Of a stretch of DNA of 64,000 bases, positions 8,576 to 15,597 are shown in pieces. The position numbers were made by a program, and so were the translations under genes. Numbering within the stretch: the stretch's first letter is position 1; every line of letters begins with the position of its first letter. Origin of the DNA: JAUWCL01 sp964599375 (GTDB taxonomy: Bacteria > Krumholzibacteriota > Krumholzibacteriia > Krumholzibacteriales > Krumholzibacteriaceae); the NCBI GenBank assembly GCA_964599375.1, contig CAZREW010000007.1, forward strand, positions 62,001 through 126,000. Direction: 5' to 3'. The notes under the pieces were generated by a model. It was given only the letters and a program-made list of their open reading frames with translations, ran no database searches and was not told the DNA's origin.

Positions 8576-8624
8576 GGGACTGGTAAGTTACCATGCGGGC
8601 CAAGCGGGGGACAACTCATTTCAC

Positions 8625-8653
8625 TTGACCCGGGAAAATCAGGTTAATATTCT
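8625..8653 (+). promoter_or_regulatory. Sigma70-type promoter for the acyl-CoA dehydrogenase gene
   Basis: TTGACC at 8625-8630 and TATTCT at 8648-8653 are spaced 17 nt apart, 27 nt upstream of the start codon and its AAGGAGG site. Confidence 0.55.
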
Positions 8654-8680
8654 GACACTTCACATAAGGAGGACTACCCG

Positions 8681-9832
8681 ATGGAATGGACATTCACCGA
8701 TGAACAGATGATGCTCAGAGACATGGTCCGAAAGTTCGTAAACAACGAACTCAAGCCGATCGCGGCGAAGATAGACCAGGAGCACGAGATACCCCCCGAG
8801 ATAATAAAGAAGTGCGGCGAGCTGGGATTTCTCGGCATCTCCTTCCCGCCCGAGTACGGCGGCGCGGGGATGGGAGAGATGGGCTACTGCATAATGCAGG
8901 AAGAGATAGGCCGCGGCTGCGCCTCGACGGCGACGTTCATCGGCGCGCACCAGAGTATCGGCGCCTCCGGGATATACATGTTCGGCACAGAGGAGCAGAA
9001 GCAGAAGTACCTCGTTCCTCTCGCCGAGGGGAAAAAGATCGCGGCGTACGCCCTCACCGAGGCGAACGCGGGCTCGGACGCCTACTCCTCCGAAACTACC
9101 GCAGAGGACAAGGGCGACCATTACCTCCTCAACGGCCGGAAGATATTCATCACCAACGGCAGCTTCGCCGACGTCTTCACGCTGTTCGCCACGATGAAGG
9201 GCGGCCCTGCCGACGGCAAGCTCAGCACTTTCATCATCGAGAAAGAGTTCGACGGCTTCAGCGTCGGAAAGATCGAGGAAAAGATGGGGATCAGGGGCTC
9301 GAAGACCGCGGAGCTCGTCTTCGAGGACGTCAAGGTGCCCAAGGAAAACCTGCTCGGCAGGGAGGGGCGCGGCGTAATAGTCGGGATGAAGGTCCTTAAT
9401 ACCGGTCGACTCGGTCTCGGTGCGGCGGCGCTCGGGGCGGCGAAGGAATGCCTCGCTCTCAGCGCGGCCTACTCCAAGGAGCGCGTACAGTTTGGCAGGA
9501 AGATCTCGGCCAACCAGGCTATCCAGTGGATGCTCGCCGACATGGCGATGGAGATCTTCAACATGGAATCGATCCTCTACCGCACCGCCTGGATGTACGA
9601 ACAGGGCAAGAACGTGACCCGCGAGGCCTCTATAGTGAAGCTCTACTGTTCCGAGGCGCTCGACAGGATCGTCGATAAGGCGATGCAGATATACGGCGGG
9701 TACGGGTTCATCTGCGAGTTCCCCATAGAGAGGATGTACCGTGACTCGAGGATCAACAGGATCTTCGAGGGCACAAGCGAGATCCAGAGGATGATCATCG
9801 CCCGGGACATCCTTCACGCGAGGAACCTCTGA
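8681..9832 (+). CDS. Acyl-CoA dehydrogenase
   Basis: A 383-residue flavoenzyme of the acyl-CoA dehydrogenase family, which introduces a trans double bond at C2-C3 and passes electrons to ETF. Seen are YALTEANAGSDA and the FITNGSFADV stretch of the middle domain, RVQFGRKIS, and the C-terminal IYGGYGF plus RIFEGTSEIQR with the expected catalytic Glu in IFEGTSEIQ, as in short/medium-chain enzymes. Closest in style to butyryl-CoA-type dehydrogenases, though chain length cannot be read. An AAGGAGG site precedes the ATG, and it appears monocistronic with its own promoter and terminator; no ETF genes are adjacent. Confidence 0.92.
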   Translation: MEWTFTDEQMMLRDMVRKFVNNELKPIAAKIDQEHEIPPEIIKKCGELGFLGISFPPEYGGAGMGEMGYCIMQEEIGRGCASTATFIGAHQSIGASGIYMFGTEEQKQKYLVPLAEGKKIAAYALTEANAGSDAYSSETTAEDKGDHYLLNGRKIFITNGSFADVFTLFATMKGGPADGKLSTFIIEKEFDGFSVGKIEEKMGIRGSKTAELVFEDVKVPKENLLGREGRGVIVGMKVLNTGRLGLGAAALGAAKECLALSAAYSKERVQFGRKISANQAIQWMLADMAMEIFNMESILYRTAWMYEQGKNVTREASIVKLYCSEALDRIVDKAMQIYGGYGFICEFPIERMYRDSRINRIFEGTSEIQRMIIARDILHARNL

Positions 9833-9855
9833 TAGAAACGCCATGGAGACGACAG

Positions 9856-9888
9856 GCCCCGGTACCGCGCGGTACCGGGGCTTTTTTT
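9856..9888 (+). terminator. Rho-independent terminator after acyl-CoA dehydrogenase
   Basis: GCCCCGGTACC and GGTACCGGGGC form an 11-bp perfect stem with a GCGC loop, followed directly by seven T. It lies 24 nt after the stop codon. Confidence 0.93.
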
Positions 9889-11407
9889 ACACCAGACCTG
9901 GAGGCACCCTGTACTGGACCGCCTCGGCGATGTGAGAGGCGCCGATCATCCCCGACCCTTCAAGGTCGGCGATCGTTCTTGCTACCTGGATGATGTTGCG
10001 TCTCGACCGTGCGCTGAACCTCAGTGACCTCTGCGCCCGGTCAAGCAGGTTGCGCGCCTCGTCCTCCATCGGGCAGAAGTCGTCCAGCGCATAAAGGGGA
10101 AGGTCGGCGTTGCGCCTGTAAATATCCTGCCCTTCGTAACGCTTCTTCTGTAACTCCACGGCTTCACACACCTCGGCCAGGATCTCGTCCGAGGAGCGGC
10201 GCGTCTCGTCTTCCGATTCGAACCTCTCAGGCTCCACTACCATCACCGGTATATATATCGATACGCGGTCCAGAAGAGGCCCCGAGATCTTCGAGAGATA
10301 CCTCTTTATTGCGGCCGGGGTACAGCTGCAGACCCGCGACGGAGAACCCCGGAAACCGCAAGGGCACGGATTCATCGCGGCAAGAAGCTGGAACCTCGCA
10401 GGGTAGCGGCATACGGCCCCCGCCCTGGCGATCACAATGCTCCCCTCCTCGAGCGGCTGTCTGAGCGTCTCCAGGACGTTCCGCCTGAACTCGGTCAGCT
10501 CGTCGAGAAAGAGGACGCCGCCGTGCGCAAGCGTGATCTCGCCGGCCGAAGCGCTTCTGCCCCCTCCGACGAGTCCCGCGTCGCTCGCAGAATGATGAGG
10601 CGCCCTGAAAGGGCGCCTCGAAAGCGGGACCCCCGGCGAGAGCCTCCCTGTCACGCTCAGTATCTTTGCGACCTCCAGAGTCTCGTCCCCGTCGAGAGGC
10701 GGAAGGATCGTGGCGAACCTTCTTGCGAGCATCGTCTTGCCCGAGCCCGGGGGACCGACCATCATCGTGTGGTGCCCGCCCGCCGCAGCCACCTGGAGCG
10801 CCCTCACCGCTGACTGGTGCCCGGTCACCTGCGAGAAGTCGTATCCGTCCCCGACCATCACCTGCCGCGGCGGGGACTTCGGTCTCTCCGGGCGTAACCT
10901 GCCCGCTAGATACCCTAGTGCTTCCCGTATGTCTGCGCACGGCACGATCTCCACTCCGCCCGCGACCGAGGCTTCGGCCCCGTTGCCCTCCGGTATGACA
11001 ACGGCGCGGCACCCTTCCGATTTCGCATGGCATATGACGGGCAGGACGCCGCGGACGGGTTTGAGCCTCCCGTCAAGAGCAAGCTCTCCGGTCAGCATAA
11101 CGTCTCTGGCAAGAGGGAACTCGGCCTGCCCGCTCGCGTGAAGGATACCGACCGCAATCGGCAGGTCGAAGGAGGAACCCTCCTTGCGGATGTCGGCTGG
11201 CGCCAGGTTCACGGTGATCCTGTTGCCTGGTATCCTGAACCCGTTGTTGCGAAGAGCGGCGCTCACCCTCTCGCGGCTCTCCCTTACCGCCGCGTCGGGC
11301 ATGCCCACTATCGTGAATGTGGGAAGTCCCCTCGTGATGTCGATCTCGACGCTCACGCCGTACCCGTCGATCCCCACTACCGCGCCGGAACGTATCTCGG
11401 CGATCAT
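9887..11407 (-). CDS. comM: ComM/YifB-family Mg-chelatase-like AAA+ ATPase
   Basis: A 506-residue protein. The N-terminal domain (about 20-150, ending in RGVLPV) is the Lon-like ChlI fold; the AAA+ core has Walker A GPPGSGKT, Walker B VLFLDELTEF and ARAGAVCRYPARF; cysteines in NPCPCGFRG and the VCSCTP stretch match the family. The C-terminal DRAQRSLRFSARSRRNIIQVARTIADLEG is also typical. ComM is a hexameric helicase that helps branch migration during integration of transformed DNA. The ATG at 11407 has GGGAGG 5 nt upstream; a GTG one codon earlier is possible. Transformation ability of the host is inference only. Confidence 0.92.
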   Translation of the reverse strand: MIAEIRSGAVVGIDGYGVSVEIDITRGLPTFTIVGMPDAAVRESRERVSAALRNNGFRIPGNRITVNLAPADIRKEGSSFDLPIAVGILHASGQAEFPLARDVMLTGELALDGRLKPVRGVLPVICHAKSEGCRAVVIPEGNGAEASVAGGVEIVPCADIREALGYLAGRLRPERPKSPPRQVMVGDGYDFSQVTGHQSAVRALQVAAAGGHHTMMVGPPGSGKTMLARRFATILPPLDGDETLEVAKILSVTGRLSPGVPLSRRPFRAPHHSASDAGLVGGGRSASAGEITLAHGGVLFLDELTEFRRNVLETLRQPLEEGSIVIARAGAVCRYPARFQLLAAMNPCPCGFRGSPSRVCSCTPAAIKRYLSKISGPLLDRVSIYIPVMVVEPERFESEDETRRSSDEILAEVCEAVELQKKRYEGQDIYRRNADLPLYALDDFCPMEDEARNLLDRAQRSLRFSARSRRNIIQVARTIADLEGSGMIGASHIAEAVQYRVPPGLV

Positions 11408-11450
11408 CACATCCTCCCGTCTCCCCCACCGCGACCGCCTCGACCGGAAA

Positions 11451-12452
11451 CTACCAGTCGACGATCTCTGATATGTGCTTACCCGGCCTCTTCTTCCCCT
11501 GTCTTCTCGTCAGAACAGCCGTCGCCGCTACCGGCAGGGCGATAGTCGCGTCGCAGAGCACGCTGACCATCCTCGCGTCGACAGCGATCTTGCCCCACGA
11601 GACCGCCTCCTCGAAGGTGCATCCACTCAGCCCGCCCCAGTTGGGAGCGTCGACGACGAACTGTATCGCGAACTTGTGCCCGGATAGCATCCTGCCGTTT
11701 ACGATATTGGTCACCTCTGTCTGCTGGATGAAGTTCTTCGGAGTCCCCCCCCCTACGTAGATGACCATCGAAGGCTTCATCAACGCCAGCGCCGCCGTCT
11801 CCTCGACGTCTCCGATGACGTCGAACACGACCTTGCGTTCCTTCTCCGCCAGCCCGATCCCAATCGAGGAATCGCCTATGGCAGGACAGTACACCGGGAC
11901 TCCCTTGCGCGCCGCCGAGGAAAGTATCCCGTGCTCGCCTCCCGATTTTCGACCGGCCTCGTCACCGAGAAGCTTAAGGAACTCCCTTGTCGTATAGGGC
12001 CTGTCCTCGAGGCTGTCCATCGCCCATCCGCCTATCTGCTTGTCGATGTCGAAGAAGATGTCCTCGTCAGCGTAAGTGTCATAGATCCTGTCTATGCTGT
12101 TCTCTTTCAGCTCCTCGTCGTCCACCCTTGTCGATCCGATGTGATGGTAGTGCCCTACCGTCTCGAAGAAGTCGTGATAGAGATTGGCGCCGGTCGAGAC
12201 GATGACGTCCACAAGGCTTTCATCTATAAGGGTCGATATCAACCTTCTCATCCCCGCTGGGACCATCGCTCCCGCCAGACCGAGCCAGACTATAATATCG
12301 TCGTCGAGGCCCTCGGCCCAGATCCTTGCCGCAGTGGCAAGCTGCCTCCCCTGGAAGCTGCACCCTTCGAGCGCCTGGAGCAGAGCGTCGCAGGACATCC
12401 CCGGTTCGATCATTATCGGCCTGGTCGGTTCCTTGAGGAATTTTTCTTTCAT
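11451..12452 (-). CDS. Deoxyhypusine synthase-like protein (likely homospermidine or polyamine synthase)
   Basis: A 333-residue NAD-dependent enzyme of the deoxyhypusine synthase family. Visible family blocks are VWLGLAGAMVPAGMR, VSTGANLYHDFFE, YVGGGTPKNFIQQ and EEAVSWGKIAVDA, the last holding the Lys that forms the enzyme-substrate imine in eukaryotic DHS. Bacteria lack eIF5A, and bacterial members transfer the aminobutyl group between small polyamines, for example forming homospermidine. The gene begins 1 nt after the agmatinase stop and follows pdaD, which makes a polyamine role strong. The precise product is not decidable from sequence. Confidence 0.85.
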   Translation of the reverse strand: MKEKFLKEPTRPIMIEPGMSCDALLQALEGCSFQGRQLATAARIWAEGLDDDIIVWLGLAGAMVPAGMRRLISTLIDESLVDVIVSTGANLYHDFFETVGHYHHIGSTRVDDEELKENSIDRIYDTYADEDIFFDIDKQIGGWAMDSLEDRPYTTREFLKLLGDEAGRKSGGEHGILSSAARKGVPVYCPAIGDSSIGIGLAEKERKVVFDVIGDVEETAALALMKPSMVIYVGGGTPKNFIQQTEVTNIVNGRMLSGHKFAIQFVVDAPNWGGLSGCTFEEAVSWGKIAVDARMVSVLCDATIALPVAATAVLTRRQGKKRPGKHISEIVDW

Positions 12453-12453
12453 C

Positions 12454-13281
12454 TCATTCCTTTCCCGATATGTATAGTGTCAGCGCCTCGTATATGGCCT
12501 TCGCAGCCGTAAAGCTCGATGCAGTATCCGACTTGCCGGGACACAGCTCGACGGCGTCCATGCCGACTACCGCTTTAGAGGCAAATATGTGATCGAATAT
12601 CCCGAGCAGGTCGTCCCACGTCAGCCCTCCCGGCTCCGGTGTTCCGACCGCCCTGATCAGGGACGGGTCTACGGCGTCGAAATCGAGCGATATGTATACC
12701 CTTTCCGGAAGCTCGTCGATCGCGAGAGCCGCTCCCTCGTTCCATCTCCCGAAGACCTTCACCCTGTCGTTTCCCGCGATGAATCCGGCCTCTCCGCGGG
12801 AGACGCTGCGTACGCCGATCTCCACGATATCGCCGAACGGCAGAGAATTCCGCGCGGCGCAAGCATGGCTCCTGGGGTTGTCCTGGTACTCTTCCCGAAG
12901 GTCGGAATGGGCGTCAAGCCAGACGATGCCGATCTCCCCGTACTTCATCTCCTCGAGGATGACCGGCGTGACCGAGTGCTCTCCGCCTATGAAGCAGCAG
13001 AACCCGCCGGAGAGCAGCTCCCTCTCACGGCGGAGAAAGGCGGCAAGATCGTCGAGCGAGCGCGCCCCCGTGTCGACCGTCGCTATGCCGGCTCCCTCGA
13101 GGTCTGCCTCCGCCCTGAAGTTGTAAAGCTCGATCTGCCTGGAAGCCTCGATGATAGCGGCCGGCGCCTCCGCCGTACCCTCTATATAGGAGGTGCTTTC
13201 CTCTACCGGAGCTGCGATGACGAATATCTCTTCCCGTTCGGCCGAAACCTCGTGGCCGAGGAACCCGTGAGTGATCTTCAT
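12454..13281 (-). CDS. speB: Agmatinase (ureohydrolase)
   Basis: A 275-residue arginase-fold enzyme expected to hydrolyse agmatine to putrescine and urea. The binuclear manganese motifs are present: GGEHSVT, WLDAHSDLR, RSHACAAR and SLDFDAVDPSL. Identification as agmatinase rather than arginase rests on the upstream pyruvoyl arginine decarboxylase gene, which makes agmatine. It lies in the middle of the pdaD-speB-DHS-like operon, 6 nt from its upstream neighbour. The ATG is preceded by a modest ACAGG ribosome site. Confidence 0.9.
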   Translation of the reverse strand: MKITHGFLGHEVSAEREEIFVIAAPVEESTSYIEGTAEAPAAIIEASRQIELYNFRAEADLEGAGIATVDTGARSLDDLAAFLRRERELLSGGFCCFIGGEHSVTPVILEEMKYGEIGIVWLDAHSDLREEYQDNPRSHACAARNSLPFGDIVEIGVRSVSRGEAGFIAGNDRVKVFGRWNEGAALAIDELPERVYISLDFDAVDPSLIRAVGTPEPGGLTWDDLLGIFDHIFASKAVVGMDAVELCPGKSDTASSFTAAKAIYEALTLYISGKE

Positions 13282-13287
13282 ACCTGT

Positions 13288-13824
13288 CTACTCGTAGCTG
13301 CAGAACACGGCAGCCGACATGACCGTGGTCCAGACTCCGGCCTTGCAGATCGACGTTTGCGTTATATTGGTTGTAAGAACTATCTGGCCGCCTATCTTGA
13401 ACTCCTGTTTCCTCTCGTCCCAGGCCTGGTCAAGATCTATATCGAAGCCGAGAGTGGACGCGAGCATCGTCGCGGCCAGGTCCTCGGCATAGTCGCCGAG
13501 CTGTTTCTGCTTGATCCCGAAATCATGGTGCTCCGAGATATATCCGTACCGCTTCCTGTCGTTCGGAATCGCGAGCCCGATCGAAGCGCCTATATGCCTG
13601 TTGGGTTCGTTCGAGCTGTTCCTGCTCAGCACGCAGTAGACGATCTGCCCCGGGACCAGGTATTCCACGCCCTTCGAGCGAGGCACCAAGGCACAGGAAG
13701 GCGGGAAGATGCTCGAGACCTGTACGATGTTCAGATGCGCGATCCCCGCGCTCCTGAGCGCGAGCTCGAAACTCGTAAGCTTCTCCTTGTGGCTTCCAAC
13801 GCCTTTCGTGAGAAAGACTTTCAT
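13288..13824 (-). CDS. pdaD: Pyruvoyl-dependent arginine decarboxylase
   Basis: A 178-residue PvlArgDC-family protein that converts arginine to agmatine and CO2. The self-cleavage region is clear (NIVQVSSIFPPSC), in which the second Ser is processed to the pyruvoyl group. GASIGLAIPND and GYISEHHDFG are further family blocks, and the C-terminal KAGVWTTVMSAAV stretch is typical. I place the start at the ATG at 13824 (MKVFLTKG), as the family does; an ATG at 13842 is possible. This is the first gene of the polyamine operon. Confidence 0.92.
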   Translation of the reverse strand: MKVFLTKGVGSHKEKLTSFELALRSAGIAHLNIVQVSSIFPPSCALVPRSKGVEYLVPGQIVYCVLSRNSSNEPNRHIGASIGLAIPNDRKRYGYISEHHDFGIKQKQLGDYAEDLAATMLASTLGFDIDLDQAWDERKQEFKIGGQIVLTTNITQTSICKAGVWTTVMSAAVFCSYE

Positions 13825-13965
13825 CGGTACTAGTCCTGCCAATTCAGCACCTCTTCTATCAAAAGGAATCCAGGATCGCCATCCAGTCGGCGGAAGATGC
13901 GGAGCATCTGTTCCGGGCTGAGCTGCGCGGAAAATTATTTATCCAGTACGCTTTGATGTCAACAT

Positions 13966-13995
13966 AATAAAACGGGGAGCCGAATCGGCTCCCCG
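13966..13995 (-). terminator. Rho-independent terminator of the H1-like gene
   Basis: On the minus strand CGGGGAGCCG and CGGCTCCCCG make a 10-bp stem with a 3-nt loop, followed by TTTTATTATG. It lies 37 nt after the stop of the lysine-repeat gene. Confidence 0.9.
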
Positions 13996-14031
13996 CTCTC
14001 ATCCGATTTTACTCAGATATTCGAAGACCTG

Positions 14032-14301
14032 CTATTTCATTCTCTTGGTCTTGGTCTTCGCCTTCTTCTTTGTCTTGGCCTTCTTCTTTGTCTTGGCCTT
14101 CTTCTTTGCCTTGGCCTTCTTCTTCGGCTTGGCCTTCCTCTTTGCCTTGGCCTTCTTCTTGACCTTGGCTTTTACTTTCTTCTTTGCCTTGGCCTTCTTC
14201 TTGACCTTGGCCTTGACCTTCTTCTTGGCTTTGGCCTTCTTCTTGGCCTTAGCCTTTACTTTGGTCTTGGCTTTCTTCTTGGTCTTAGCCTTAGCAGCCA
14301 T
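14032..14301 (-). CDS. Histone H1-like lysine/alanine repeat protein
   Basis: The 89-residue protein is almost entirely Lys and Ala with some Thr and Val, built of degenerate units such as KAKKKAKA and KVKAKVKKK; more than half the residues are Lys. There is no folded domain, signal or membrane segment. Such proteins resemble the C-terminal tail of histone H1 and bacterial Hc1/AlgP-like nucleoid proteins and would bind DNA by charge. The underlying DNA is an imperfect tandem repeat prone to length change. It has its own promoter and terminator. An opposite-strand frame over it (hydrophobic Phe/Leu/Ala) is a by-product. Confidence 0.85.
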   Translation of the reverse strand: MAAKAKTKKKAKTKVKAKAKKKAKAKKKVKAKVKKKAKAKKKVKAKVKKKAKAKRKAKPKKKAKAKKKAKTKKKAKTKKKAKTKTKRMK

Positions 14302-14413
14302 TTGCCCACCCCTTTGAAAAGGTTGAAAGCCTACCAGCGAACACCTTCGCTTCCACGTTTTGAGTCAGGCACAGAAGTCAGAATGAAAGCGACCCTGCTT
14401 TAATTGCATTCAT

Positions 14414-14441
14414 GTTATAAACCTGGAAAAAAAAGTGTCAA
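14414..14441 (-). promoter_or_regulatory. Sigma70-type promoter of the H1-like gene
   Basis: On the minus strand TTGACA (14441-14436) and TATAAC (14419-14414) are 16 nt apart in an AT-rich stretch. The resulting leader would be about 105 nt long. Confidence 0.7.
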
Positions 14442-14511
14442 GCGTTTTCATTCTTTTTTTGAAAAAATATCGTTTTATTTTTTTCATCATACTTCACGGA
14501 ACAAGCACACA

Positions 14512-14540
14512 TTGACATGAATTTTTCACGTTGCTATCAT
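14512..14540 (+). promoter_or_regulatory. Sigma70-type promoter of the DUF362/NhaC operon
   Basis: TTGACA at 14512-14517 and TATCAT at 14535-14540 are separated by 17 nt, 55 nt upstream of the DUF362 gene. The 14400-14520 region between the two divergent promoters is markedly AT-rich compared with the rest of the window. Confidence 0.75.
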
Positions 14541-14595
14541 CGCCGTCGAATCATCACGCGATCTTTTACGTCTTAAAAATGGAACCGGGCACACG

Positions 14596-15597
14596 ATGAC
14601 AAGCGACGTGACACACATCAGAGATGAGGATGATCTTGCCGGATTTCTCGAGAAGGAACTGGACAATGCATTCTCCGCGGGCGATTCAGTGCTGATCAAG
14701 ATGCACATGGGTGAACCCGGGAACAGGACGCACATCCCCGCCAGGCTCGCGAAGAGGGTCGTCGATGCCCTCGTCGCGAAGGGATGCAGGCCTTTTATCT
14801 TCGATTCTCCGGTCGTCTATGCAAGCCCGAGAAACAATGAGGCCGGATACCTCGAAAGTGCCGCCAGGAAAGGGTTCTCGAAGGATCATCTCGGAGTTCC
14901 TGTCGTCATTTCGAACCGTTCGGAGACGTTCAGCGGAGAACTGATGGAATACGAGATATGCAGCGAACCGCTCGAGGCGGACGGCGTGCTCCTGCTCTCG
15001 CATTTCAAGGGGCACATCTGCTCCGGCATGGGAGGAGCGATCAAGAACGTCGGGATGGGATGCATGTCCAAGTCCACGAAGGGAGCGATACATGCCGGTG
15101 GCGAACCCGTCTATGGGGAAGGATGCACGCAGTGCGGAGCCTGCGTCGAGAACTGTCCGACCGGCAACATAAGAATCGATCAGGGCCGTCCGTTCTTCGA
15201 CGTCTCGTGGTGCCCGGGCTGCAGTAACTGCGCCCTCGCCTGCCCGGCAGGATGTATCACTCCCAGGACCGCTCTCTTCGATTCGCTGCTCGCCGAAGCT
15301 GCGACACTAGCCTTTGGGAAGTTCGGGAGGAGTTATTCGATCAACGTGATGCAGAACATGACTCAGCTCTGCGACTGCGTCGCCGATGCCGGCCCGGTGC
15401 TCGCGGAAGATTCAGGATTCGTATGCGCGCCTGACATGTTGTCAGTCGATATCGCTTCACTCGACATCCTCGAGAGTGAGACTGGATCGAAGGACCTGTT
15501 CGCTGAACATAACAGGAAATCCTCCCGACTCCATGTCGAGGAGGCTGCCCGGATACTGGGCAGGGATATGGAAGTGACGATAAAGGAGAGAGGCTGA
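14596..15597 (+). CDS. DUF362-domain protein with two [4Fe-4S] ferredoxin motifs
   Basis: A 333-residue cytoplasmic iron-sulfur protein. The DUF362 part (to about 170) includes SVLIKMHMGEPGN, LSHFKGHICSGMGGAIKN and MGCMSKSTKG; a bacterial ferredoxin follows with CTQCGACVENCPTG and CPGCSNCALACPAG, enough to bind two [4Fe-4S] clusters. The family is often called an iron-sulfur 'uncharacterised ferredoxin' and has no agreed reaction. Its stop overlaps the start of the NhaC-family gene (TGATG), implying coupling. A link between electron carrier and ion transport is suggested by this overlap, but it is inference. Confidence 0.88.
   Translation: MTSDVTHIRDEDDLAGFLEKELDNAFSAGDSVLIKMHMGEPGNRTHIPARLAKRVVDALVAKGCRPFIFDSPVVYASPRNNEAGYLESAARKGFSKDHLGVPVVISNRSETFSGELMEYEICSEPLEADGVLLLSHFKGHICSGMGGAIKNVGMGCMSKSTKGAIHAGGEPVYGEGCTQCGACVENCPTGNIRIDQGRPFFDVSWCPGCSNCALACPAGCITPRTALFDSLLAEAATLAFGKFGRSYSINVMQNMTQLCDCVADAGPVLAEDSGFVCAPDMLSVDIASLDILESETGSKDLFAEHNRKSSRLHVEEAARILGRDMEVTIKERG

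Noticed and set aside
8660..9844. Minus-strand frame of 394 codons opposite the acyl-CoA dehydrogenase gene.
   Set aside because: The plus strand has a complete acyl-CoA dehydrogenase with promoter, ribosome site and terminator; the minus frame has no recognisable domain.
14032..14301. Short repeats that might be a CRISPR array.
   Set aside because: Repeats are contiguous, codon-phased and degenerate without spacers of constant length, so they encode protein.
14045..14317. Hydrophobic Phe/Leu/Ala repeat frame, resembling a membrane protein.
   Set aside because: It is the antisense of the Lys/Ala repeat gene; AAG/GCC codons read backwards give CTT/GGC-type hydrophobic residues.
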